33,609 nt of DNA from NCBI GenBank assembly GCA_947475165.1, contig CANJLD010000030.1, positions 1 through 33,609 on the forward strand. Reading direction: 5' to 3'. The translations under genes and the position numbers were made by a program. The stretch comes from Bacteroidota bacterium (GTDB lineage: Bacteria > Bacteroidota > Bacteroidia > Chitinophagales > LD1). This document shows, one piece after another, positions 1 through 8,126 of the stretch. Below the pieces are notes generated by a model that made no database searches, was not told the origin of the DNA, and saw only the letters and a program-made list of their open reading frames with translations. Numbering within the stretch: the first letter of the stretch is position 1; the number at the start of each line of letters is the position of its first letter.

Positions 1-148
1 GTTTTAACGTTGCGAAGGGCATGGCAAAAGATAGCACGGTGTGTTTTAACGTTGCAAATGGCATGGCAAAAGATAGCACAGTATGTTTTAACGTTGTGAA
101 GGGCATGGCAAAAGATGGCACGGTATGTTTTAACGTTGCGAAGGGCAT
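1..148. repeat. 42-bp tandem repeat, about 3.5 copies
   Basis: Units begin at 1, 43, 85 and 127, each with GTTTTAACGTTG; the last copy stops after the ATGG at about 148. Copies differ at a few positions only. The period is a multiple of three, so both strands stay open; on the + strand it would read as 14-residue repeats starting MAKDSTVCFNV. The array continues beyond the left edge and lies just past the 3' end of the leftward SPOR gene. Copies abut with no spacers, so this is not a CRISPR. Whether it is translated cannot be decided here. Confidence 0.9.
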
Positions 149-203
149 GGTCAGCATTAACAAGAGAAAGATTGAAGTTCGGGAAGGCACTGAAGGCCTG
201 AAC

Positions 204-1211
204 TTACTTTTTCAAAAGCCAGAAGTTGGAATCTTCTGCTTGTGCCGTAGCTAGTTCTTCTTTAGCGCGGGAGAAATTGCTGCCCACCGAGTAACCGAGT
301 TTGGTTAAGCGGTTAGTTCTCTCAACCAGAATTATTGAGTCAGGAAATTTCTGTTGCAGGCGTAACTTAGCGGCCTCAATGTTTTTCTCTTCGGCAAAAG
401 CACCTATAACTATATAATAAGTATGCTCACCCAAAGCAGGGGTTGGCGGGGTATAATTGTCTTCTTTTACAATTGTAGCAATCGTGTCAATTACCGGTTG
501 AACAGCTACTGGAGGAGTTGTGTTTACTACAGGCTCGTTCTTAATTTCAACAGGCACGGGCGTTACTTCTACTTCCGGTGCAGGGGCTTTAAAAATATGG
601 GTAAATAAACTGCAAATACCAGCTTCATCTACATGTAGGGGTTTTATTTCGGCACCCATCCAAAGCAGTTCGGCAAACACCACTAACGAAACTATCAGCA
701 GCACAGAAGCGGCAATACTCCATGCTCTGCGTTTGGTAACGGGCTGTTTGGTTTCGTATTTAAACTTCTCGGTAAAATCAATTTGCTTGCTTCTGATAAT
801 CGGCTCGGCTGTAATAGTTCTTAAGCCGAAAGAAGTTTTCAGGTAGTTTACATCTTCTGTCGGAGCAAACTGAACGTTGCCTTCAAAATCTGCAGAAAAC
901 TTTCCTACTTTCTTTAAGAATAAATCTTCTTTCTTCTGCAGCAAATGTTTAGAAGAAGTAACCCAGCTGCTCACTAAATCCGTTGCCGAATCAAATGAAA
1001 CGCCTAGAGTATTTGAAATATAATTAACCAGCAGTCCATCGTTCGATTGTAAGTTTCTGTTGAAAGAAACCGCTTTACTTGGAGGCGCAATAAGATTAAG
1101 CACAGGATGGATATCAGCAGGACGGTAATTGCAGATAAACCCTCCAAAGTTGGGGATGATTACGCAATCGTGCTCAAAAAGCAACTCGCTGATGTATGAA
1201 GAAATATCCAT
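204..1211 (-). CDS. HU-CCDC81 and SPOR domain protein
   Basis: The 335-residue protein has an N-terminal pair of HU-like domains of the CCDC81 type (about residues 1-135, with the typical VIIPNFGGFICNY segment near 17-29). A basic stretch (KRR, 160-162) precedes one membrane helix at about 163-186. A Pro/Val-rich linker (210-260) leads to a C-terminal SPOR domain (262-335, starting HTYYIVIGAF). In Bacteroidota this architecture is known; SPOR domains bind denuded septal peptidoglycan, and HU-type domains suggest DNA or protein binding on the cytoplasmic side. The topology (HU inside, SPOR in the periplasm) follows from the single helix. It is the last gene of the leftward TPR/barrel/SPOR cluster, 190 bp after the barrel gene, so it may also have its own promoter. 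Tethering of chromosome to division site is inference. Confidence 0.9.
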   Translation of the reverse strand: MDISSYISELLFEHDCVIIPNFGGFICNYRPADIHPVLNLIAPPSKAVSFNRNLQSNDGLLVNYISNTLGVSFDSATDLVSSWVTSSKHLLQKKEDLFLKKVGKFSADFEGNVQFAPTEDVNYLKTSFGLRTITAEPIIRSKQIDFTEKFKYETKQPVTKRRAWSIAASVLLIVSLVVFAELLWMGAEIKPLHVDEAGICSLFTHIFKAPAPEVEVTPVPVEIKNEPVVNTTPPVAVQPVIDTIATIVKEDNYTPPTPALGEHTYYIVIGAFAEEKNIEAAKLRLQQKFPDSIILVERTNRLTKLGYSVGSNFSRAKEELATAQAEDSNFWLLKK

Positions 1212-1247
1212 GAAATGTTCCGGAAACGTTCTTTAGGTGACCGCGTG

Positions 1248-1276
1248 CAAAATAGTTCTTTTCGCAAAAGAGCAAA
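1248..1276 (-). promoter_or_regulatory. possible promoter of the HU/SPOR gene
   Basis: On the minus strand TTTG (1273-1276) is followed after 18 nt by TATTTTG (1248-1254), one base short of the Bacteroidota -7 box TAnnTTTG. Transcription would start near 1242, about 30 nt before the start codon. The spacer holds the small inverted repeat CTTTTGCGAAAAG. It is a pattern match only. Confidence 0.3.
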
Positions 1277-1312
1277 GCGGGAGTGAGGAGATTGTGGAAA
1301 AAGAAACCTTGC

Positions 1313-1395
1313 CGTCATTGCGAGCGAAGGTTTCCGAAGCGAAGCAACCCCCGTGTGCAAAAAGGGAGATTGCTTCGCAGAGCCTCGCAATGACG
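1313..1395. repeat. REP-like palindromic element, copy 1
   Basis: This 83-bp element is bounded by a perfect 12-bp inverted repeat (CGTCATTGCGAG at the left, its complement at the right) with a further imperfect stem inside (GAAGCGAAGCAA against TTGCTTCGCAG). It begins 6 bp beyond the stop of the barrel gene and is nearly identical, in the same orientation, to the copy at 2992-3073. Folded, it could act as a 3' mRNA stabiliser or attenuator. The short ORFs running through it are artefacts of the repeat. Confidence 0.9.
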
Positions 1396-1401
1396 ATAAT
1401 G

Positions 1402-3099
1402 TTAAAACGAAAACTTAGCACCAACCCAACCTATAATACCGTAGCTCTGGTAATTGTTCCAGCGTTGATACTTAACGTTAGCGAGGTTGTTGCCCGCCAC
1501 AAAGAAGGAGATATGCTTATTCATGATGTATTCAAATGAAAGGTTCAGGTCGGCAGTGCCTTTCAGTTTCTTTTCCTGTCCGCCAGCCAGCTTTGCATAA
1601 GCACCGGTAATGCCGTATAAATCAAGATTAATCGAAATCTTATTCTTCCAAATGTAATTAGCGCGGAAAGTAAGTTTCAGATTCGGCTCGTGCCAAGCGC
1701 GTGCTTCACGTTTAAGTTGAAATATGTTGTAGTCAGCAAGCACAGAAAAGCGCAGCCACTCTTTTACGTTGTACCCCGCTTCGCCATGAATGCCTAGTGT
1801 GCGCACATTATCATAAATAACCGAAAAGCGTTTCATGTCAAGTGTATCGTTTACATACAAAGGCATATTATCTATATGACCAAAGTGGAACGCCACATTG
1901 TAACTGAAATTCTGAACCGTTCCCTTTAAACCGGAAATCAAATCGCCCACCGGTGTGTTGGTCATAGTCACTGTATCTTCAATAAAATTGTTCGTTTGCG
2001 AATGGGAGAGGAGCGAGTTCTTTTGCAGGTGACGCTCATACGAAGCATAAAGAATAAGCGAATGCTCATACAAACGCTTTTCTACATGAGCATCGGTTAC
2101 AAACACCGGAGTCTTTCCGTTTACAGCCACCCCAATGTAGCCATGCGCTTTCCAATCATCGTTATTAAAACCATAACCCAGCATAGGAGTAAAGATGGTT
2201 CGCGTAAGCGTAACCGTATCATGTTTCAATCTGGAAACATCAAAATAAAACCTCAAACCGGCATAATTATTTTTGAAGAAAGTCTTTTTGATATCGGTAG
2301 TTCCGCTCACTAACCATTCGTTAGCCTTGCCGAAAGTTTCCTGTAAATAATTGAACCGGACAGATTGCTTGAAATCAACTTCGCTTTTGTTCTTCTGTGC
2401 GTTCTTAAAATACACCTCGGCATTATAAGTGCGGAAAACCTGACGCACATTCTTCGCCTTAAATGCGCTATCGGTAATAGTAGTGTCGTTACCAATACCG
2501 TAAAAATGTGTACGGTAATTGCGGAAGGTAAAGTTGGTGCCGAACTCAAACGTCTTAGGGTAATACTTCAGATAAACACCCGCTTCGTCATCAACAAAGC
2601 GCTGGTTCTTCACTTTAAACTCGCGGGCAGATAAGTGATTATAGAAGATGCCGAATTTGAGGTCTTTGGTTTTATTGTCGTTATATGCCAACTGCGCAAT
2701 AGGCATTAACTGACTTCCGAAACCTATCTTGATAAAGCTGTTATTGAACTTCTCCAGCTTTTCCGGTTTCATCGAAAGCGGCTTCAGCGGATTCGCTTCA
2801 AACGTAGCGTCCTTATAATCTTTATTTGGAACCGTGTAAGTAAGCACCGGTTTGGTTTCTTCTACTTCCGGTATGTTGGGTTGTATATTCACCTTCTGCG
2901 CATCCTGAATGGTGGCTTCGTATTCTTTCACTACAATTACTTCTTCTGTGCTTACCTGAGCAAAAGTTTGCAGAAAGCAAAAGAAAACAAACGTCATTGC
3001 GAGCGAAGGTTTCCGTAGCGAAGCAATCTCCAAGCGTAAAGAGGGGATTGCTTCGCAGAGCCTCGCAATGACGTGATTAATATTATTCAGCCCAAGCAT
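1402..3099 (-). CDS. outer-membrane beta-barrel protein
   Basis: The open frame gives 565 residues. After a signal peptide ending in QTFAQ come a short periplasmic region (VIVVKEYEATIQDAQK) and a long run of alternating, aromatic-rich strands ending in WVGAKFSF, the terminal Phe signature of barrel proteins. It resembles TonB-dependent-receptor-like barrels, but no plug domain is apparent. The first 35 codons are mostly a REP-like element (2992-3073) in frame. Two starts are therefore possible: ATG at 3099, which gives a long leader with R29-K30 before the hydrophobic stretch, or ATG at 2997, which lies in the repeat's terminal inverted repeat and gives a signal peptide without a basic n-region. 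The start at 3099 lies 3 nt after the stop of the upstream TPR gene, so translational coupling is likely. Function unknown; a partner of the TPR protein is inferred. Confidence 0.85.
   Translation of the reverse strand: MLGLNNINHVIARLCEAIPSLRLEIASLRKPSLAMTFVFFCFLQTFAQVSTEEVIVVKEYEATIQDAQKVNIQPNIPEVEETKPVLTYTVPNKDYKDATFEANPLKPLSMKPEKLEKFNNSFIKIGFGSQLMPIAQLAYNDNKTKDLKFGIFYNHLSAREFKVKNQRFVDDEAGVYLKYYPKTFEFGTNFTFRNYRTHFYGIGNDTTITDSAFKAKNVRQVFRTYNAEVYFKNAQKNKSEVDFKQSVRFNYLQETFGKANEWLVSGTTDIKKTFFKNNYAGLRFYFDVSRLKHDTVTLTRTIFTPMLGYGFNNDDWKAHGYIGVAVNGKTPVFVTDAHVEKRLYEHSLILYASYERHLQKNSLLSHSQTNNFIEDTVTMTNTPVGDLISGLKGTVQNFSYNVAFHFGHIDNMPLYVNDTLDMKRFSVIYDNVRTLGIHGEAGYNVKEWLRFSVLADYNIFQLKREARAWHEPNLKLTFRANYIWKNKISINLDLYGITGAYAKLAGGQEKKLKGTADLNLSFEYIMNKHISFFVAGNNLANVKYQRWNNYQSYGIIGWVGAKFSF
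2992..3073. repeat. REP-like palindromic element, copy 2, inside a coding region
   Basis: This 82-bp copy has the same perfect 12-bp terminal inverted repeat (CGTCATTGCGAG) and inner stem as copy 1 at 1313-1395. It overlaps the first codons of the barrel gene and is read through in frame as roughly residues 9-36. The complement of its left end supplies the internal ATG at 2997. Confidence 0.9.
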
Positions 3100-3102
3100 C
3101 CT

Positions 3103-6100
3103 TTAGTTTTTAAGTATTGAATCCTGTTCCATAATCAAAGTATCTCCGGGAAGAATCTGCATAATCTTCGATTGCTTTAATTCTTCACTATTTATCGTTT
3201 CAAGTTTTGTTTTTGCTTCCTCAAGCACAGCTTTGTCGCCATCGTAATTCTCTACTATACTTTCCAACGTAGCCTTTGCCTGAAAAGTGTTTCCCTGCGC
3301 GTAATAGTTATCGGCAATCAGTATAAATGTTTTAGCAATCCAGAATTCGTAACTGCTGTAACGGTTCTTTAATTTGAAACAAGTGTCGAGTGAGTTCTTA
3401 TACTTCTGCTGCTCGTAAAGAATTCTTGCTACCATATATTTTGCCTCTACCGCTTTTACACTAACCGGCATTTCGGTTACGCGATTGAAAGCACCGAGCG
3501 CAAACTCTTTATTGCCTTTGCTGTAATAGGCTTTGCCTTTTTCAAAAATAGCTTCCTGCAAGTCCGCATCTTTGGCGGCACCGGAGTTAATAAACTGGTC
3601 TGCATACTCAATTATTTCATCGGTGCTGTTTAGTTTAACGGCTGTGCGCAGCGAGCCAATCATAGCGGTGTAAGTATTCTGTGCCGATGTACTCGCGATA
3701 TACAGTTGTTTGTAGAAAGTATTTGCTTTGGCGTAATCTTTCAGCTCATAGTAAGCAATACCCGATGCCTTGAGCAATGCCTTCTCGTAATACTTGCTGT
3801 ATTTGTTTTGAATAATGGCTTCGTAATCGGGTAAAGCCTTCAGAAATTCCTTTGCGCGTATGTGACAGTCAGCTTTCTTCCAGTGCGCTTCATTTGCAAA
3901 GAAACCGTTAGGGAACCTCGAAACATAATTGCCAAACAGGATAATAGCGCGGGTAGTATCATTACTGCTGTAAGCATTTTCAGCAGCCTGATAAGAAAGC
4001 GAATCTTCTTCCGATGAACTGATGTTGATGTTTGAATTGCCTTTGGCAAATGCAAAATATTCATCCACTCGTCCCAACTCTACATAAATATCTTTCAATG
4101 CCTCCAATGCTTCTTTCGCCTCACGCGATTCAGGAAATTTCTTCACCACCAATTTGTAATCGTCAATTGCTTGTTCTTTCTTACCGGTGTTGTAATCAAT
4201 CACGCCAATCTTCACATACGCTTTAGGCAGGTAAGCGTTGTTTGTATTCTTATTGATGATAGTTTGATAAGCAGTGCGTGCATGAGCGTTGTCGCCCAGT
4301 TGCAAATAAGTTTCACCCAATTCGAAGTTGGCTTGGTCGGCATAATTAGAGCCGGGGAACTTTGAATTCAACTCTTGTAATGCAACAACTTTCTCCTCGT
4401 CTTTGTTTTGCAAACCAAGAATGATTGCTTTTTGAAACTGCGCATACTCCGCGTTGCTCCAATTCATCGCAACAATTTTTGCATAGGCTGCAACAGCAGT
4501 GCTGTAATCTTTAGTAATGAAAGCACAATCGGCAAAGCGCAAAAACAAATCGGGCAGAAGAGAAGTCTTTCCTTTTGAATCAACCGTAGTTTTAGATTCA
4601 TCAATAGCGTTGCCGAAATACAAAGCGGCATCAGCATAATTTTTCTTCTTGAAAGAGCAATAACCCAAATTGTAACTGGCGCGAAACTTTGTTGCTTCTC
4701 CTTTCTTCTCCAATGCCGGTGTAGAATATTGCGCAAACAGGCGATATTGTTGCGCAGCCTCATCATATCTTTCTTTACTGTAAAGAATTTCAGCTTTTAG
4801 GTAAATGGCGAGTGCCTGCAACTCTACATTTAAAGGATTCTTTAACGACTTATTACAAAGCGAAAGTGCTTCATCGGTTTTCTTATCATTAAACAATTCT
4901 ACAGCACGGAAATAAGTAACCTTCTGATACGCTTGCTTTATAAGTGCGCTTTCGGTTTTCATGCCCTCCATTATTTTGTATGCACGCTCGTAATTCTTTG
5001 TTTGTGTAAGAGCAGCCGCTAACAACTCATTGGTTTCATCAATATGGTCACCGGTGGGGTATTTATCTAAATAGGTTTCGAAACTCTGAATGGCTTCGCT
5101 GCTGTAACCTAACTCAAACGAAAGTTTTCCATAACTAAAAAGCGATTGCTGTTTAATCGTCTCGTCAAAATCTTTACTGGCTGCACTCTGGAAAGCACTA
5201 TGTGCTTTATCTTTCTGTCCAAGTTTTAAATAACAATCTGCCATAGCATAAGTGGCGTTCTGTCCAAGCTTTTCATCAAGCACATTCAACTGCTTAAAAT
5301 TGTCAATCGCTTTCTGATAATCGCTATTCATGTAAGCACAATAACCCAATTGGTAGATATCTTCCTTGCTGACCTTTGATGATTTGCTGATGTAATCATT
5401 TAAGAGCGGGTATGCCTTGGTATAATCACTCTTCTGAAAATAACACTTGCCGAGGAGGAATTTCATTTCCTCTTTATATAACACTCCAGGCTTGTCCAGG
5501 TTTTTCTTTACATAAGTTATAACCTGGTCGTAATCTTTTTTGATGTAATAAATCTGCGCTATGTAATATGGTATGACCGGTGCATACATTTTCGAATCTT
5601 CAATCTTGCTGAAACTCTTCAGTGCTTCGTTATAGTCCTTGGTATAAAAACAAATAAACGCGTAGTAGTAAGTAGCGGGATAGAAATACTTGTCCTGAAT
5701 ATCTTTTATAGAAGCAAACAGCGGCTTGGCTTCGGTAAACTTCTTCTTGGTGAAATACGAATACGCCAGCATGAATTTGTAATCGTAAATCTGCTCGTTG
5801 TTTAAATCATCTGTCTTTATCTTGGTTAGATATTCAATGGCATCGCCATAGCGGTTGTTCTTGTAATAGTATTTGCCCAGATAGAAATAATTCAGCCTGC
5901 GCTTATCGGTTTCATGATATTTCTTGTAATAACCTAACAGCAACTGCTCGGCATCTTTATCGTTGGTTTCGGTGGCACAAACAGCAATGTAGTATTCGAG
6001 GTTCTGCATCATCACTTCGTTGTTATGCGAAGTGGCAGTTTTAGGTTGCTTATAAATTTCTTCAAACTTCTCACGCGCACTTAAGTAGTTCTTCTCATCA

Positions 6101-6219
6101 AAAAGTTCAAGACCGTTTTTGAAGGTGGCTTCTTTATCTATATATAGTTGTGTTTGCTGCGCGTGGGCAGTAAATAGTAAATAGTAAATAGTAAATAGAG
6201 AGAATATCCGCTTACGCAC
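3103..6219 (-). CDS. large secreted tetratricopeptide repeat protein
   Basis: The 1038-residue protein starts with a signal peptide (basic MRKR, hydrophobic core, probable cleavage at AHA/QQ) and then consists almost wholly of TPR-type helical pairs. Many units show the YxxG/A...A...Y pattern, for example YNLGYCSFKKKNYADAALYF and FELGETYLQLGDNAHARTAY. No enzyme domain is seen. Large periplasmic TPR proteins next to a barrel and a HU/SPOR gene fit a scaffold or assembly role in the cell envelope; that role is inferred. The barrel gene starts 3 nt downstream. The hydrophobic core of the signal peptide is encoded by four copies of a 7-bp repeat (6171-6198), so copy number changes would shift the frame. 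Confidence 0.85.
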   Translation of the reverse strand: MRKRIFSLFTIYYLLFTAHAQQTQLYIDKEATFKNGLELFDEKNYLSAREKFEEIYKQPKTATSHNNEVMMQNLEYYIAVCATETNDKDAEQLLLGYYKKYHETDKRRLNYFYLGKYYYKNNRYGDAIEYLTKIKTDDLNNEQIYDYKFMLAYSYFTKKKFTEAKPLFASIKDIQDKYFYPATYYYAFICFYTKDYNEALKSFSKIEDSKMYAPVIPYYIAQIYYIKKDYDQVITYVKKNLDKPGVLYKEEMKFLLGKCYFQKSDYTKAYPLLNDYISKSSKVSKEDIYQLGYCAYMNSDYQKAIDNFKQLNVLDEKLGQNATYAMADCYLKLGQKDKAHSAFQSAASKDFDETIKQQSLFSYGKLSFELGYSSEAIQSFETYLDKYPTGDHIDETNELLAAALTQTKNYERAYKIMEGMKTESALIKQAYQKVTYFRAVELFNDKKTDEALSLCNKSLKNPLNVELQALAIYLKAEILYSKERYDEAAQQYRLFAQYSTPALEKKGEATKFRASYNLGYCSFKKKNYADAALYFGNAIDESKTTVDSKGKTSLLPDLFLRFADCAFITKDYSTAVAAYAKIVAMNWSNAEYAQFQKAIILGLQNKDEEKVVALQELNSKFPGSNYADQANFELGETYLQLGDNAHARTAYQTIINKNTNNAYLPKAYVKIGVIDYNTGKKEQAIDDYKLVVKKFPESREAKEALEALKDIYVELGRVDEYFAFAKGNSNINISSSEEDSLSYQAAENAYSSNDTTRAIILFGNYVSRFPNGFFANEAHWKKADCHIRAKEFLKALPDYEAIIQNKYSKYYEKALLKASGIAYYELKDYAKANTFYKQLYIASTSAQNTYTAMIGSLRTAVKLNSTDEIIEYADQFINSGAAKDADLQEAIFEKGKAYYSKGNKEFALGAFNRVTEMPVSVKAVEAKYMVARILYEQQKYKNSLDTCFKLKNRYSSYEFWIAKTFILIADNYYAQGNTFQAKATLESIVENYDGDKAVLEEAKTKLETINSEELKQSKIMQILPGDTLIMEQDSILKN
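6171..6198. repeat. heptanucleotide repeat TAAATAG x4
   Basis: Four perfect copies of TAAATAG lie inside the signal-peptide codons of the leftward TPR gene. Read on the minus strand they encode the core LFTIYYLLFT. Seven is not a multiple of three, so gain or loss of one unit breaks the frame close to the start codon. Confidence 0.95.
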
Positions 6220-6244
6220 TTAAAGTGTTTCTTTATTAACGCTG

Positions 6245-6252
6245 CAAAGTTA
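6245..6252 (-). promoter_or_regulatory. -7 box upstream of the TPR/barrel operon
   Basis: TAACTTTG on the minus strand is a perfect match to the Bacteroidota -7 consensus TAnnTTTG and is followed by C. It lies 25 nt before the ATG of the TPR gene. A TTG at 6268-6270 is a possible -33 element, but the 15-nt spacer is short. Confidence 0.5.
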
Positions 6253-6364
6253 TTTTTTAGTATAGGGCAAGGGCTGTTTACCTATGCTTCGATTTCCACA
6301 AAACACTGTAGGTATCTTAAAAAATGAGCGAGTTGTTTCAGAAATAAATCGGGAGGGAAATAAT

Positions 6365-6493
6365 TTAAAGTCTCTTTTTCTTTCGGTTAATTGGATTGAC
6401 ATTGCTATCCAATCTATCAGAGTCTTCACGAAGAAACTGTTGGTAGAGGAACAAGCCAATGCCAATAAAGGTTAATACTAAAATTCCGCTCAT
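6365..6493 (-). CDS. small single-pass membrane protein, 42 residues
   Basis: Translated from ATG at 6493, the frame begins MSGILVLTFIGIGLFLY, has one hydrophobic helix (about residues 3-17), then the charged segment QQFLREDSDRLDS, and ends in the basic tail RKKKRL before TAA. This gives a clean N-out/C-in or hairpin-free single-pass design with a positively charged cytoplasmic end. It is the only convincing coding signal in the 380-bp gap between 6220 and 6601. No family recognised. The longer overlapping frames (6250-6465 minus and 6284-6475 plus) lack such features. Confidence 0.55.
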   Translation of the reverse strand: MSGILVLTFIGIGLFLYQQFLREDSDRLDSNVNPINRKKKRL

Positions 6494-6601
6494 AATTTTT
6501 TTTTACGTAGAACTAAAGTAACCGAGTGTTGTTATTAGAAGAAATCTAATGCTACAAGCCCGGTAATATGATAGTTGCAAATAGGTATTCGCGCAAATAG
6601 C

Positions 6602-8125
6602 TCATACTATATTATAGTAATGGAACAAATCTTCGGTAGCCGAACGAGATAGGGAAGGTTCTTTTAATCGCTGATAATTCTTTTTCAGTTTAATAAGATA
6701 TTGGTCGCGGTTGGTGCTTAACCAGCAAGCGAGATAATAGTAGGTATAAATGCCGGTATCATTATCGTCATACACGGTTCGCTTAAGTGTGGTTTTATAA
6801 TACCGCTTGTAAGTAAGTTGACACTTATCGTATTTCTTCAGCGCAAAATACCCAGCCATCAGGCAAAGGAAAATACTATCAGTGCTGCCTGCCAAATTCA
6901 TTTGCTGATAGGAGGTAAGCAGGTGTTCTAGTTCGCTCACTCCCTTTTTAATGCGCTCGCCACCCGATAAAATCAGCAAGCCGCCATACAGCATTCGCAA
7001 ACTCATAAAATCTACTTTGTAAATCTTCTCAAGTTTTTCGTTGTTCAAAAACTCTTCGCAGGTTTTAATCAACTCATCAATTTCTGTCAGTTCTGTTTTC
7101 GAAATTCTCTTTAAGTAATCGGTGTGCGATAAAAAAAAATGGTAGTGCGATAGATAGTGCGTAGCCTTAACAGCAATGTAAAACACCTGCGGAATGTTCA
7201 GATAGTTTTTCCAGAACAAAACTGATTGATAATGCTGTTGCAAAGATTTCAACTGACGGTTATCGTCTTTCTTGCTTAAGTCAAGCAGCGAAGAATTCAG
7301 TTTTAAGAAAGTGAAAGTTCCTTTTAAATCAAAAAGGAAAGGGAAAACGATATAGGAAAATGCTTCCATATCTTTTTCCAACTCGCGCATTATGCGCAGG
7401 GTAGAAGTTTCTGCAAATTTATCGGGCTCAAAATAATACAGCGTATACAAAACCGCATACCGGCTGTAAATACGAAGCGAAATAAACTCGCTGCTATGAA
7501 ACGATTTAAAGTAAGCGATGTTTTTTGTGTAATCATCCGGTGCTTTGGAAACAAGCGAAACATTCAGCGTATTTCTAAGTGCAGTAATAAGCCGCTTGGT
7601 AACAAATTCGTTTTCGTGTGCGGTTTCAAGTTTAGCATCGTATTTAATTCCTGCCGCCACATCTTTCATTAAATACGCTTGCTGCGCTAAAAATTTCAAC
7701 ACCAGTATCTGACATTGAAAATCTTCTACCCGCTCGGCAACACTCAGCAAAGTAGTAGAAAGAAATTCGGATTGTTCGTGCTTGCCTTCGTTAATCAGCT
7801 TTTCAATTTCTGGAACATTATGCAGCAGATACGAAGGATAATTCTGCGCCAAATAGTAAGAAAGCCTAAGCGTATGCGATGTAAGCTGATTAAAAGCACC
7901 GCGCGTTTGTATGTTGTTCTTTCCGTAAATGGCTTTGCATAATTCATCAATAGAAATAAAGTGCGGAACTTTCTTTCTTATTTCTTCAATCAATTTAAGC
8001 GGCAGTGCCGCTTTGCTTGTGCGAAGGTAATCTGCAAACTTGTTGTAATGAAAATCGCTGAGCAGAAAAACAAATTTCTGAATGGTTAGTATTTCACCAA
8101 CCTGCTGCTGTTTTATGGGCGACAT
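6602..8125 (-). CDS. uncharacterised helical protein, 507 residues
   Basis: I do not recognise the family. The protein has no signal peptide or membrane helix and looks alpha-helical throughout, with many Tyr, Leu and Lys residues. The second half (about 380-480) has pairs of helices that resemble TPR units (GVSELEHLLTSYQQ, then LMAGYFALKKYDKCQLTYKR). The start ATG at 8125 sits 1 nt past the stop of the upstream lipoprotein gene, so the two are almost certainly cotranscribed and coupled. Cytosolic location and a scaffold-like structure are inferred. Confidence 0.8.
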   Translation of the reverse strand: MSPIKQQQVGEILTIQKFVFLLSDFHYNKFADYLRTSKAALPLKLIEEIRKKVPHFISIDELCKAIYGKNNIQTRGAFNQLTSHTLRLSYYLAQNYPSYLLHNVPEIEKLINEGKHEQSEFLSTTLLSVAERVEDFQCQILVLKFLAQQAYLMKDVAAGIKYDAKLETAHENEFVTKRLITALRNTLNVSLVSKAPDDYTKNIAYFKSFHSSEFISLRIYSRYAVLYTLYYFEPDKFAETSTLRIMRELEKDMEAFSYIVFPFLFDLKGTFTFLKLNSSLLDLSKKDDNRQLKSLQQHYQSVLFWKNYLNIPQVFYIAVKATHYLSHYHFFLSHTDYLKRISKTELTEIDELIKTCEEFLNNEKLEKIYKVDFMSLRMLYGGLLILSGGERIKKGVSELEHLLTSYQQMNLAGSTDSIFLCLMAGYFALKKYDKCQLTYKRYYKTTLKRTVYDDNDTGIYTYYYLACWLSTNRDQYLIKLKKNYQRLKEPSLSRSATEDLFHYYNIV

Positions 8126-8126
8126 T

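Noticed and set aside
1-148. CRISPR array
   Set aside because: Units abut with no unique spacers, and no cas gene is near.
1160-1424. Two minus-strand frames of 63-76 codons between the barrel and HU/SPOR genes
   Set aside because: They run through the REP-like element and overlap the HU/SPOR start; their residues are translated repeat.
6284-6475. 63-codon + strand frame in the gap before the TPR gene
   Set aside because: The opposite strand encodes a far more protein-like membrane helix in the same stretch.
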